A stretch of 64,000 nucleotides of DNA, from NCBI GenBank assembly GCA_019217005.1, contig JAHBNG010000071.1:8895-72894 (forward strand), written 5' to 3'. Each line of letters begins with the position of its first letter. The first letter of the stretch is position 1. The position numbers and the translations under genes are program-made. Positions 18,317 through 27,381 of the stretch are shown piece by piece. The stretch comes from Chloroflexi bacterium TSY (GTDB taxonomy: Bacteria > Chloroflexota > Anaerolineae > Caldilineales > Caldilineaceae). The notes below the pieces were generated by a model. The model worked only from the letters and a program-made list of their open reading frames with translations, was not told the DNA's origin and ran no database searches.

Positions 18317-19615
18317 GTGACCCTAACACTTTCTATCGATGACAATGCAATGTTGAATGGAGAGCGAGGTGCTGCCTGTCAAATGGCCATGCGTATTTTG
18401 GCCACAATGGCCAATGTATATGGTGCATCCCATTTGCTCGATATCAAATCAGCACATATTGACGGCTGCCTGTATCATGGAATCTCTGGTTTAGATTTCG
18501 CTCAACGATTGGTGGATGGTGGTGCCGAAACTTGCGTTCCAACAACGCTCAATGTCGGTGCCATGGATTTGGTTCATCCGACGAATTTCGTGGGCACATC
18601 CGAATTTGGCGAGCGAGCGCGGCGATTAATGGATCTCTATCGCGAGATGGGTTGCCGTCCGATTTGGACTTGTGCACCCTATCAGGTTTCACAGCGTCCA
18701 GCAGTGGGTATGCAAGTGGCGTGGGCTGAAAGCAATGCGATTGTCTTTGCCAACTCGGTCTTGGGGGCACGTACAAACCGTTACGGTGACTTTATCGATA
18801 TTTGTGCGGCGATTACCGGTCGTGCACCTGCAACCGGGCTCCATCTAACTGAAAACCGGCGAGGACAGATCCTTTTCCAACTTGATGACATTTCCCCAAA
18901 ACTCACGGCCGAGGATGTCTTCTATCCGGTATTGGGGTATTATATCGGTTCGAAGACAGGTACGAAAATTCCTGTAATCGACGGTTTCGTATCCAGTAAA
19001 AACGTGACCGGAAATGAAAGAATCAGAAACAACCCGACTGAAGACCAGCTCAAAGCACTTGGTGCTGCAGCAGCCTCATCCGGCGCCGTCGCGCTCTTCC
19101 ATATGGTGGGTGTGACGCCAGAAGCTCCAACTCTAGATGATGCTTGTCATGCCCAGCTACCGGAGCCGACAGTGCGTGTTTCGATGGCGGATCTACAACA
19201 AGCGCGTCAGGCTCTTTCGACAGTGCCAGATGGTCCGATTAAGGTGATTGCTCTGGGGAGTCCCCATTTTTCGATTGACGAATTTGCTCAGATTATGCCC
19301 TTGTTAACAGCCTGTCCTCCCAAAGCAACTGTTGAGTTTATTATCTGTACAAATCGCTTCGTGCTTGAACAGCTCAAAGTACAGGGTTGGGACATACGTC
19401 TATCTGAGTTGGGAGTTCGTCTCGTCGTTGACACCTGTGTTGTCGTAACACCAATTATTCGAGCGATGCAAGGAACTGTGATGACCAATTCAGGCAAGTT
19501 TGCTCATTATACACCCAGTAACACCGGACATGATGTAATTTTTGGTAGCTTGCAAGAATGTGTCCAGTCAGCGGCAATTGGGCGAGTTTGGCGCGATGAG
19601 GATTTGTGGAGATAA
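18317..19615 (+). CDS. Aconitase X, large catalytic subunit
   Basis: 432 aa, GTG start with GGGAGA six bases upstream. It has the DUF521/AcnX signature: LDIKSAHIDGCLYHG near the N-terminus, cysteines in GGAETCVPTTLNVGAMD and IWTCAPYQ, and SNAIVFANSVLGARTNRYGD. It is followed four bases later by its small swivel-domain subunit, the two-polypeptide arrangement common in this family. Characterised bacterial members are cis-3-hydroxy-L-proline dehydratases; archaeal ones dehydrate mevalonate 5-phosphate. No proline-catabolic or isoprenoid neighbours settle the substrate, though bacterial context favours the hydroxyproline reaction. Confidence 0.9.
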   Translation: MTLTLSIDDNAMLNGERGAACQMAMRILATMANVYGASHLLDIKSAHIDGCLYHGISGLDFAQRLVDGGAETCVPTTLNVGAMDLVHPTNFVGTSEFGERARRLMDLYREMGCRPIWTCAPYQVSQRPAVGMQVAWAESNAIVFANSVLGARTNRYGDFIDICAAITGRAPATGLHLTENRRGQILFQLDDISPKLTAEDVFYPVLGYYIGSKTGTKIPVIDGFVSSKNVTGNERIRNNPTEDQLKALGAAAASSGAVALFHMVGVTPEAPTLDDACHAQLPEPTVRVSMADLQQARQALSTVPDGPIKVIALGSPHFSIDEFAQIMPLLTACPPKATVEFIICTNRFVLEQLKVQGWDIRLSELGVRLVVDTCVVVTPIIRAMQGTVMTNSGKFAHYTPSNTGHDVIFGSLQECVQSAAIGRVWRDEDLWR

Positions 19616-19619
19616 AGTG

Positions 19620-20039
19620 ATGACGAAACAGAAATTGCATGGTGAAGTGCTTGTTGCCGGTTCTGGTCAAGGTTCTGCTCTTCTTCTACAGGGCCCACTG
19701 AGCTTGTGGGGCGGATTGAATCCAGAAACTGGCGAAATTGTTGATCGACGTCACCCGAGTTCTGGAGCGATTGTGACCGGCAGAGTGCTTGTGCTACCAG
19801 GCGGGCGTGGTTCGAGCAGCGCCAGCAGCATCTTGCTGGAAGCGGTGCGTGCCAACACGGCGCCTGCGGCCATTATTATCCGAGAGAGAGATGGGATTCT
19901 GGCCCTGGGTGCCGCAGTTGCCCGGGAGATGTATGGAATCACACTCCCCGTTGTGATGTTGGCTCATGAAGAGTATGCTAAAATTGCCGATCGTTCCATG
20001 ATCTCTGTGGAACCAGACGGGACTGTCTATCTAAAGTGA
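19620..20039 (+). CDS. Aconitase X, small swivel-domain subunit
   Basis: 139 aa (DUF126-like). The start at 19620 is four bases past the large-subunit stop; the longer in-frame extension overlapping that gene is unlikely. Visible motifs are PLSLWGGLNPETGEIVDRRH, LPGGRGSSSASSILLEA and ALGAAVAREMYG, which match the phosphate/substrate loop and swivel fold of AcnX small subunits. Co-translated with the large subunit to form one active site. Confidence 0.92.
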   Translation: MTKQKLHGEVLVAGSGQGSALLLQGPLSLWGGLNPETGEIVDRRHPSSGAIVTGRVLVLPGGRGSSSASSILLEAVRANTAPAAIIIRERDGILALGAAVAREMYGITLPVVMLAHEEYAKIADRSMISVEPDGTVYLK

Positions 20040-20068
20040 AGTCAGTTTGAAAGCGCGAGTTGTGAATC

Positions 20069-20128
20069 TTTCCGGAAGGGGTCAGATATTGCAGGGTAGA
20101 CGGGCCGATCTGTGACCCCTTGCGGGAA
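20069..20128. repeat. Hairpin related to the 11765-11824 stem
   Basis: TCCGGAAGGGGTCA pairs with TGACCCCTTGCGGGA across a ~26-nt loop. The arm resembles GGAAGAGGTCA of the repeats at 10588 and 11765. It lies just after the aconitase X small subunit. Confidence 0.45.
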
Positions 20129-20228
20129 GATGGGTCAGCGAAAACTATCGTTCTCTATCAGATTTCACTGTAGGCGAGGATGACTGAAAAATGAGCGACA
20201 AATGAGATGTGCATTGAGAGAGCTGAGG

Positions 20229-20283
20229 GATTAGAGATTGGGAGATTTGGCTCATGCAGCTCCTAATCTCCCAATCTCTAATC
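20229..20283. terminator. Bidirectional terminator-like hairpin
   Basis: A perfect 18-bp stem: GATTAGAGATTGGGAGAT (20229-20246) with ATCTCCCAATCTCTAATC (20266-20283) and a 19-nt loop. It lies between convergent genes (aconitase X, plus; OpuAC-like, minus). T-runs are weak, so the terminator role comes from position and symmetry. Confidence 0.6.
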
Positions 20284-20290
20284 TCAATCG

Positions 20291-22204
20291 TTATTCAGTG
20301 CCTGCCGCTACCCGCGAATCACCTACGCTCTCCGGCGAAGTGAGCAAGCCCAGATTGTCGAGAAATGTAAGGGCAACGAGTTCGGGAGCTTCTTCATCAC
20401 CAGAGTCAAGGATGCCATCGGGGCCGAGGTCGACGCGGGTGGAGAGTTGTTGCATGGTGGCATCATCCAGATACTTGGGGAGAGCGTTGAGCAGGTTGGC
20501 CAAGTCGGGGTTGGCATCGAGCACTTCCTGGCGGATGACGGGAGCAACGTTGTAAGCTGGGAAGAAGGCGCTGGAGTCTTCAAGTGCTGTGAATCCCCAC
20601 AAGAACAGACGACCATCGGTGGTGTAGCCCTCGGCCACATCGCAGACACCATTCCGCAGCCCATCGTAGACGCCATCCAGGTCCATGAGGAAGATCTTCT
20701 CGGCTGAGAACTCGAAGCCATAGTGAGCCTGCAAAGAGCGCAGCCCATCGTTGGGACGGATGAAGAAGTGATTCTCCACGCAGATGGAGAGAGGCGAGCC
20801 ATTTTCGTTCATGTAGGCAGCCAGGTCATCCATGGTGGTGATGCCCAGTGCCACCAGGTCGTCGCGGACCATCAAGGTGTAGGACTCGTTGAATTCGCCG
20901 CGGTCCAGCCAGACGAGACCGACTTGGGAATCCAGATTCTTGATCAGCGTATAGATGCGGTCTGGTTGTTGAGGCAGGGCATAGACGGGAAGGCGTTTGC
21001 CCACGGCCAATGCTGACCCAGTCAAATCCATCATCACATCGACTTCGCCCTTGAGCAGTGCCTGTCGCACCACCGCTGCCCCGCCAAGCCCCAGTTTGTC
21101 GATGACAGGATAGCCCGCATCCTCCAGCAGCAGCTTGACCATCTGTCCCAAAATCAACTGGCTTGTGTAGTAATGCGAACTCACTGTTATGGGTGTAGCC
21201 TGGAAGAGCTTGTGGCTACGCAGAAAGTTATAGGCGACGAGTTCGGGGGCTTCTTCATCGCCAGAGTCAAGGATGCCATCGGGGCCGAGGTCGACGCGGG
21301 TAGAGAGTTGCTGCATGGTGGCATCGTCCAGATACTTGGGGAGAGCGTTGAGCAGGTTGGCCAAGTCGGGGTTGGCGTCGAGTACCTCTTGGCGGATGAC
21401 GGGAGCAATGTTGTAAGCTGGGAAGAAGGCGCTGGAGTCTTCAAGTGCTGTGAATCCCCACAGGAGTAGACGACCATCGGTGGTGTAGCCCTCGGCCACA
21501 TCGCAGACACCGTTCCGCAGCCCATCGTAGACGCCATCCAGGTCCATGAGGAAGATCTTCTCGGCTGAGAACTCGAAGCCATAGTGAGCCTGCAAAGAGC
21601 GCAGCCCATCATGGGGACGGATGAAGAAGTGATTCTCCACGCAGATGGAGAGAGGCGAGCCATTTTCGTTCATGTAGGCAGCCAGGTCATCCATTGTGGT
21701 GATACCCAGTGCCACCAAGTCGTCGCGGACCATCAAGGTGTAAGATTCGTTGAATTCGCCGCGGTCCAGCCAGACGAGACCGACTTGGGAATCCAGATTC
21801 TTGATCAGCGTATAGATGCGGTCTGGTTGTTGAGGCAGAGCATAGACGGGAAGGCGTTTGCCCACGGCCAATGCTGACCCAGTCAAATCCATTGTCACAT
21901 CGACTTCGCCCTTGAGCAGTGCCTGTCGCACCACCGCTGCCCCGCCAAGCCCCAGCTTGTCGATGACAGGATAGCCCGCATCTTCCAACAGCAACTTGAC
22001 CATCTGTCCCAAAATCAACTGGCTTGTGTAGTAATGCGAACTCACTGTGATCGGACGCATTACTTCTGCACTATTTGTGGTGTCCACGTTCTGTGAACTG
22101 CTGGTCGATGAGATTTGCCCTTGCGACCAAACAATGTCCACTGGTAACGATAAGATAAGCAAAATTAAGATGAGCACTCTAACTGCCATATATCTCAGAC
22201 ACAT
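20291..22204 (-). CDS. Tandem-duplicated OpuAC-type (glycine betaine) binding protein
   Basis: 637 aa from the ATG at 22204, preceded by GGGGAG at good spacing. Longer in-frame starts would translate the palindrome at 22227-22302 and are rejected. A signal peptide (MAVRVLILILLILSLPVD) is followed by two nearly identical OpuAC/PF04069 domains, about residues 50-330 and 337-615, with a DNA period of 861 bp. Each contains SSHYYTSQLILGQMVKLLL, VDVMMDLTGSALAVGKR-like and LSICVENHFFIRP segments. The family binds quaternary amines for ABC uptake, but no permease or ATPase is adjacent, so it may serve a remote transporter or act as a surface binder. The near-identity of the two units implies recent duplication or gene conversion. 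Confidence 0.88.
   Translation of the reverse strand: MCLRYMAVRVLILILLILSLPVDIVWSQGQISSTSSSQNVDTTNSAEVMRPITVSSHYYTSQLILGQMVKLLLEDAGYPVIDKLGLGGAAVVRQALLKGEVDVTMDLTGSALAVGKRLPVYALPQQPDRIYTLIKNLDSQVGLVWLDRGEFNESYTLMVRDDLVALGITTMDDLAAYMNENGSPLSICVENHFFIRPHDGLRSLQAHYGFEFSAEKIFLMDLDGVYDGLRNGVCDVAEGYTTDGRLLLWGFTALEDSSAFFPAYNIAPVIRQEVLDANPDLANLLNALPKYLDDATMQQLSTRVDLGPDGILDSGDEEAPELVAYNFLRSHKLFQATPITVSSHYYTSQLILGQMVKLLLEDAGYPVIDKLGLGGAAVVRQALLKGEVDVMMDLTGSALAVGKRLPVYALPQQPDRIYTLIKNLDSQVGLVWLDRGEFNESYTLMVRDDLVALGITTMDDLAAYMNENGSPLSICVENHFFIRPNDGLRSLQAHYGFEFSAEKIFLMDLDGVYDGLRNGVCDVAEGYTTDGRLFLWGFTALEDSSAFFPAYNVAPVIRQEVLDANPDLANLLNALPKYLDDATMQQLSTRVDLGPDGILDSGDEEAPELVALTFLDNLGLLTSPESVGDSRVAAGTE
20375..22052. 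repeat. Two-unit tandem repeat, 861-bp period
   Basis: Bases ~20375-21190 recur at ~21236-22051 with only scattered substitutions, many of them silent. The offset was measured from TGCATGGTGG at 20451 and 21312. It encodes the duplicated OpuAC domain. Confidence 0.9.
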
Positions 22205-22226
22205 TATTGTCTCCCCAAGACTATTC

Positions 22227-22302
22227 GAGTGTGTCCCAAAGTGTGTAAATGAAGACTGCTTAGTCAGAGAACCGCTGAATTTACACACTTTGGGACACAC
22301 TC
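22227..22302. repeat. Palindromic repeat family C, copy 1
   Basis: GAGTGTGTCCCAAAGTGTGT at the left and ACACACTTTGGGACACACTC at the right form near-perfect 24-bp inverted ends (76 bp in total). A relative lies at 40551-40628, a diverged half at 4989 and another half at 26318-26334. It lies just upstream of the OpuAC-like start codon. Confidence 0.7.
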
Positions 22303-22332
22303 CCGACTATTTCCAAAAAATAGACATGATAG

Positions 22333-22428
22333 GGATTGAAATTAGGACACGGATGAACACAGATTTCACGGATTGATTCTGAGATGATCCGTGTTCATCC
22401 TAAAAATCCGTGTCCCATATTCTTAATC
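22333..22428 (+). repeat. Repeat family G, copy 1
   Basis: Contains ACACGGATGAACACAGATTT and ends CTAAAAATCCGTGTCCC. It is repeated at 38560-38672, where a ~22-bp insertion interrupts the right arm. The two ends are partly inverted (GGACACGGAT / ATCCGTGTCC). Confidence 0.65.
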
Positions 22429-22437
22429 CTTATAATA

Positions 22438-23997
22438 TACTCGATAGTTGTATTTTGAGCAGGTGCCAGATTTGACAAAGTCAAATTAAGCAGAGCAGAC
22501 CTGCCGTTTGGCGAAAAGGGTAGCGAAGACCTCCGCAATCTCCTGTCCGTCATTCAAGGCATCATGAGCCGTCAAGATGAGATCTTGAATCAGTGACTGA
22601 GTTTGCTGCCGGGTAGCCTCACCCACCAAGGGATTTGCTGGGCGAGAATTGAGTTTTAGCCAATGATGGTCCCAAACAATCAAGGTGCAAGAGAGAATAA
22701 GCCACGAAGACCAGAGACCAATGTTTTTGAAAGGCGTGGGCAGTTCGCATGCAATATTCATCAAGACCAAGCAGTTGTTTACCATCCTGATAAACCGTCT
22801 CGATAGGCCAACGAAGCAGGTAAATCGAGAGAATGCGTTTGGCATTACAGTCGGTGCGATTGGTCACTAAAACGGCATAATTGTCTTGCAATTCAGGATT
22901 ATCAAAACTAATCACGATGCGTACCTTGCCGATAGAAGGGATACGCACAGTCATGGTAAAGGTGTAGTAAGTACGACCATCAATGGTGACAGGCTTGTAG
23001 GCATTCTGGGGGATGTAGGGGACCAACTCTTTGACTTTAATATGTGGCCCCTCGAAAGTTATCGGCTGACCATCTTCATCCCGCAAACGAAAACTATTTG
23101 TCTCCAGATTGCGATTGCACTTCAAGATGCTGATCCAATCTTTATTCAGACGATCGAGTACAGCTAGAAAATCTGGAGCGAGATACCAACCATCGAAGAG
23201 AGCCCAACCAAAGATAAGGGTTCGTTCAACAGCTTTTTCAACCAGTTCACTGGCAATGGTTATCTTGGTCTTAAACGCTTCGTCTCGCTCTCGAAAGGCG
23301 GGGTCAGTTAATAGGTGGCTATCCACTCGTTTATGAAAAGCGGTTCGTTCTTTCTTTTTCTTGGGAATCTCGGTCACTGGGAAATGTTTTTCCACAAATG
23401 CTTCCCAGTCGGTAAACTCTTCGTACCGTCGGTAGATACTTGCATCGACCGGAAAACGGATAGCGCCACTGACATAGTGACTTGTGACTAAGTTATGAGC
23501 CAGTGGATGCTGACCATTGCTATGATTGTAGTGGGTGTCGATATACTCGAACAGACTTCCCACATGTTCACATAGTGTATCGTCAATCGCTAATACCGAT
23601 TCTGACTCTGAACGTTGGTATTGTGCTGTCTCTGACTTCATGTAACCTATACGCTCATCATTGAGTTTTTCGGCTCGCCAAGGAGCTTCACTCAGATACC
23701 GTGATACATTCGTCTTATCTGCACTATCTAGAATGCAACGGGCAATATTTGCCATGCTTTTGTTGTCCAAGACCATCAGACCCGTCAGATAGTTTTCAAA
23801 GTGGCGAAACTGTTTACGATTGGCAAATACTGAACGAAAGGTTTCGCTATGCTCCTTGACCAGTGGCGCTACATTTACTATCGGCAATTGCATCTTGATG
23901 GCTCCTTTTCTACACTTTTTTCTTGATGCAATCTATTGAGATGACTTTTGTCTCTTTTGTCAAAATTGGAAAACCTTCATTTCACAACTATCGAGTA
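22438..23997 (-). mobile_element. IS701-like insertion sequence
   Basis: Inverted ends TACTCGATAGTTGT at 22438 and its complement at 23984-23997 bound the transposase; similarity continues inside with GATTTGACAAA / TTTTGACAAA. About 1.56 kb. No convincing target duplication was found at the boundaries, so flanking DNA may have been rearranged. Confidence 0.8.
22486..23893 (-). pseudogene. IS701-like DDE transposase with a 3' frameshift
   Basis: The main frame (23893-22619, 424 aa) has the family's SVLAIDDTLCEHVG (first catalytic Asp pair), HPLAHNLVTSHYVSGAIRF, FGWALFDGWYLAPDF and LLRWPIETVYQDGKQLLGLD (catalytic Glu region). It ends prematurely at SPSKSLGG; the expected tail GEATRQQTQSLIQDLI follows in the next frame down to 22486. 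Removing one base near 22625-22640 restores a 468-aa protein. It is either inactivated or a low-level frameshift product. Confidence 0.85.
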
Positions 23998-24075
23998 ATC
24001 TCTAATAAATGACTCCTGGAACGTGCGTACCGCAAGCAATATGATACCCGCCATAAATGGGGTATACTCTACAAA

Positions 24076-24542
24076 TCAAGATCCTTCACCACGCTTACCT
24101 GCGCAGGATCCCCACGAATCTACCAAGTCCCGATGCTGTTCAATCCACACCCGCGGATTATTGCCTTGTAGCTGAGCGTTGCCGAAATCCAGATTCTTAA
24201 TAAACGCCCAAATACAAGGATCTTCAAACTCCATGCGTGCAGGAATGCCTGCATAAGATAAAACTGCCATCTGTTTACCATTGCTTTGTGCATAACCGTC
24301 ACCGACCGGAAGAACGCTGATTCCATACTCAAAGAATAGGTCGCGATCGTTCGCATCGATGTAGCACAGAGTGAGATCGAACCATGTGGTGGCATGGTCC
24401 GCATGGGCGACTCCCTGGAACATCGCCCTGGCGTCAGCGACAGAGACTGTCCACACACTCCATCCCCATTGTGACATGAGCGCCGCAACGATGTTGGTGA
24501 CCAATGTACACTCAGCTCGTCCTTCAATGTAGCCAAATATAT
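24076..24542 (-). pseudogene. Severed C-terminal domain of the PstS-like protein
   Basis: Cut off by MITE copy 3. The frame reads YIFGYIEGRAECTLVTNI at its beginning and ends at AGKRGEGS. Deleting the element plus one AGTCT joins it in frame to PLPPADS of the upstream part, giving 658 codons. This domain is paralogous to the C-terminal domain of the neighbouring gene 26575-27381 (shared pattern QGVAH, SWFDL or TWFDL, LCY, DGYAQ, PCIW or NCIW, SWxSCA). An internal ATG at 24504 could start translation but has no clear ribosome binding site. Confidence 0.85.
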
Positions 24543-24547
24543 AGTCT

Positions 24548-24762
24548 CAGTAGATCCAAATTTCAGGTTTTGAGAGAGAATTCTGGCTAAACAGTTGACA
24601 TAAATACAAATTTGCCGGTCGATATCTAGTTTTTGCGTTAGATTTGGGCGATTTTCAGATATGAAATAGGTTGTTTTCTGTAACCGAAATCTGAATAAAT
24701 GACTCCAAAATCCCTGCAATCTCGACTGAAAATCGCCAAAAACGCCAAATTTGGATCTACTG
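24548..24762 (+). mobile_element. 215-bp MITE, copy 3
   Basis: Same orientation as copies 1 and 2, flanked by the target duplication AGTCT (24543-24547 and 24763-24767). Inserted in the PstS-like gene, whose current frame runs into the element and stops inside it. Confidence 0.95.
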
Positions 24763-26272
24763 AGTCTGCTGGTGGAAGGGGTGTTTCGATGGATGCTGCT
24801 ACCTCATCTTGCGGTGTTGGACTTGAAACAATGGGCGTAATTGTATCAGTTGCGTCCTGCACAATTGTAAGCGGCGTAGGCGTCCCTGATGGCGAGGGAA
24901 TCGGAGAGGCCGTTGCTGACGGTGAAGAGGTCAGAGTAGGCGTCGCCGTTGGCGAAGGAGTTGAAGTTGGTGTTGCCGACGGAAGCAGAGTTGGTGGAGG
25001 TGTCGCTGTTGGTGGAGCGAGGCGGGCAAGCGTTACTACTGGGTTTTCAGCCCCTTCGAAAAGATATGAAGCAAAAGCTATAAAGGCATTATGCTGACGG
25101 TTTGGGATTGAACGTACAATTGGCGCATCGGGCCATCCTGGATTCACATCAGACCAGCTGCGTGCGGTAGAGAAGAGCAATCTTAATTGCTCCAGCGTGA
25201 CAGTGTTTACATAGATGTTTTGTTCGCTGACGACGACCGATAGGGCATCTTCCGCAATGACCAAGGCAATCGGTTCGCGACGAATTGTCTGGCATCTTGC
25301 CAATTCGTCTGACCGGATCTGCCGGTCAACGCTGACAAGATCGGCTGTTGCCGTATTACACAGTTGCTCGAAGCTGCCAGTTCCGGTCGTCGTATCAGTG
25401 CGAATGGTACCCGTGTATCCGTTCTGTATAAAAAGATCGACCATTCGCTGTGTTAGATGAGCCATGGTGTCGGTACTGCCGACCACAATGTTGCCACCTT
25501 GTCCCGAAACGTCACAAACGGGAAGTGCTTCTACTTCCCGTTTACCAAGAAGGGTATTATAGGTTTGAATTGTTTCAGAAAACACGTCACTCCGTGGCGG
25601 GAAAAAGCCATTCTCGAGAATCGTTTCGCGGATCTGGCTCAAAAAGCATCCCAGGAAATCCACGACTTCTGGTTTGTTTTGTACAGTGTTGAGCGAGGTA
25701 TAGACGAAGAGGGGACGCGAAAATGGATATGTGCGTTCATCTACAGCGTCGGCCATGGGCGCAACAACACGTCCATCTTCAAGTTGGATGCGGACCATCC
25801 GTAAACCTGTGCGCTGCCTATAGTAGCTAGCGTGATCCATGAAACCGATGGCAAAAGGATCGTTTTTGATGATGGACATCAACATATCCACATTGCTACT
25901 CAGGGCTAAATTTTCTGCCGAGCTTAGCCACTCTTCCCCCAAAGCACTTGCGATGTTTGAGGCTGCGACGGTGGGTAACTGAGGCAGGGTTGGCGCAGTC
26001 GTTGGGGGAATGGTTGATGTGGGACTCAGAGCGAGCGTAGCGATTGGCAATGGTGTTGGTAAAGGTGTGGGCAATGCAGGCGCTTGTATGACAGCAACGG
26101 CTTCGGCGTCAGCCGAAGCCACAACTCCTTCACCGTGCTGCGGATTTATGATCGTGCTATCCACTCCATTGCTTGGTCCGTTGCTCAGGATGATGGTCTG
26201 TAATGCGATAATGACGATAAAAAGGGCTCCGGCAATCAGACCAAGAATCATGATGAGATTGTTGCGGGGCAT
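24638..26272 (-). CDS. PstS-like periplasmic binding protein (truncated by MITE copy 3)
   Basis: 544 aa now, of which the last ~40 (from VDPNLAFLAIF) are encoded by the mobile element. An N-terminal TM or signal anchor (LIMILGLIAGALFIVIIALQ) and a Pro/Thr-rich linker precede two PBP-like segments. The first has AIGFMDHASYYRQRTGLRMV and YPFSRPLFVYTS, which in PstS lie in the C-terminal half. The second has IVVGSTDTMAHLTQRMVDLF, GTGSFEQLC and DLVSVDRQIRSDEL, which normally lie in the N-terminal half. The halves therefore appear in reversed order, or an upstream domain has lost its beginning. A second Pro/Thr linker leads to the severed C-terminal domain. Probably surface-anchored; the ligand is unknown, phosphate-like anions being only a family-level guess. 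Confidence 0.75.
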   Translation of the reverse strand: MPRNNLIMILGLIAGALFIVIIALQTIILSNGPSNGVDSTIINPQHGEGVVASADAEAVAVIQAPALPTPLPTPLPIATLALSPTSTIPPTTAPTLPQLPTVAASNIASALGEEWLSSAENLALSSNVDMLMSIIKNDPFAIGFMDHASYYRQRTGLRMVRIQLEDGRVVAPMADAVDERTYPFSRPLFVYTSLNTVQNKPEVVDFLGCFLSQIRETILENGFFPPRSDVFSETIQTYNTLLGKREVEALPVCDVSGQGGNIVVGSTDTMAHLTQRMVDLFIQNGYTGTIRTDTTTGTGSFEQLCNTATADLVSVDRQIRSDELARCQTIRREPIALVIAEDALSVVVSEQNIYVNTVTLEQLRLLFSTARSWSDVNPGWPDAPIVRSIPNRQHNAFIAFASYLFEGAENPVVTLARLAPPTATPPPTLLPSATPTSTPSPTATPTLTSSPSATASPIPSPSGTPTPLTIVQDATDTITPIVSSPTPQDEVAASIETPLPPADSVDPNLAFLAIFSRDCRDFGVIYSDFGYRKQPISYLKIAQI

Positions 26273-26574
26273 TTTGATTTATTATCTCCTTCACGTCGGA
26301 ACAACGCGCAACGGGATGACACACTTTGGGACAATCTCTTCTGTGGGTATACTTAGCACTGTCATGAATTTAAAGTAATTTGCCCGTTATCAGTCGAATA
26401 GAGCCAGCGAATTTGTTTTAAGTTTAGGAGCGAGCGCAGTATATATTGAACACTGCCCTAGATGGTGACAAGCGCCCAATTCGTGTTTGGCTACAGTCGT
26501 TGGCGACCTGCGAATAATTTTGACCATTTTCAGTCGAGTGGAACAGGTGAATTGATTTTCCTCTCTGCGATTTA
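26273..26574. other. Intergenic region between two paralogous secreted-protein genes
   Basis: 302 bp containing a half-copy of repeat family C (GACACACTTTGGGACA, 26317-26332) near the start of the PstS-like gene and two loosely similar GTCGAATAGAGCCAGCG / GTCGAGTGGAACAGGTG stretches (26393 and 26533), a faint direct repeat. No gene. Confidence 0.4.
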
Positions 26575-27381
26575 TTAGGGAATCGTCGGTGCTAGATCTG
26601 CGCAGGACTCCCAGGAGGCGACTAACTCCGGATGGGCATCGATCCAGTCGCGCGGATTCATTCCGTCCAAGGAGGCATCCTCAAAATCAAGCTGCTTAAT
26701 GAAGGTCCAGATGCAATTGTCGCGATGTCGAAGCAGAGGAGGAATGCTCACATAAGCCAGGATTGAGAGCTGGGTGTCACCATGCTGTGCATAACCGTCT
26801 CCAACGATGAGCATTCGTCCGCCATATCTGTAGAAGAGAGCGCGGTCTTCTGGGTCGTGATAGCAGAGGGAGAGGTCGAACCAAGAACTCGGTTCCCCCA
26901 AGTGCGCCACGCCTTGGAAGAGAGCCGTGGCATCATCCACAGGAACAGTGCTCACGCGCCAGCCCCACTCGTTCATGAGCGAAACGACTACCTGGGTCGC
27001 CAGCGTACACGCTGTCCGCCCTTTGATATAGCCAAATAGATAATCGGCCTCCTGGATCGGCGTCTTGATTTCCACCTCTGCGGCCGCCGTTGGCGATGGT
27101 GGAAGAGTTGAAATCGCCGCCCCAGGCGCTGTCAGAATTCCCGCACTCGTGGGGGTGGCCGTTGGTTGCGCAAACGAGGGTTGAGTACGGGTGACTGTCA
27201 CAGTAGAGAGCTGCCGCGGCACGTTCATTTGCACCACCGCAACCTGATTGGAATCATGCGCGCTTTGGGCTTTACTTACGTCAGCCAGAACCGCCCTACT
27301 CGTACGTAAATCAGTCATAATACCCATTGCAACAAAGAGAATGAGTGCAGAAAGTATGGAGATGAGATGATTTCTGAACAT
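26575..27381 (-). CDS. Membrane-anchored protein sharing the C-terminal domain of the PstS-like neighbour
   Basis: 268 aa. An N-terminal hydrophobic helix (LISILSALILFVAMGIM) suggests a signal or anchor, then a low-complexity Ser/Thr/Pro region up to ~residue 110. The C-terminal ~155 residues (DYLFGYIKGRTACTLATQ onward) are paralogous to the domain severed by MITE copy 3 in the adjacent gene. The pattern ATQVVVSLMNEWGWRVSTVP resembles the first helix/strand of OpuAC-type binding domains, but the match is weak. Probably an extracytoplasmic ligand-binding protein of unknown specificity. Confidence 0.65.
   Translation of the reverse strand: MFRNHLISILSALILFVAMGIMTDLRTSRAVLADVSKAQSAHDSNQVAVVQMNVPRQLSTVTVTRTQPSFAQPTATPTSAGILTAPGAAISTLPPSPTAAAEVEIKTPIQEADYLFGYIKGRTACTLATQVVVSLMNEWGWRVSTVPVDDATALFQGVAHLGEPSSWFDLSLCYHDPEDRALFYRYGGRMLIVGDGYAQHGDTQLSILAYVSIPPLLRHRDNCIWTFIKQLDFEDASLDGMNPRDWIDAHPELVASWESCADLAPTIP

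Noticed and set aside
22438..23997. Target-site duplication for the IS701-like element
   Set aside because: Flanks AATA/ATCT and neighbouring offsets do not match, so no TSD is claimed.
14106..23997. Link between the 215-bp MITE and the IS701-like transposase
   Set aside because: Terminal sequences CAGTAGATCC and TACTCGATAG differ and the IS701-like element shows no 5-bp AGNNT duplication.
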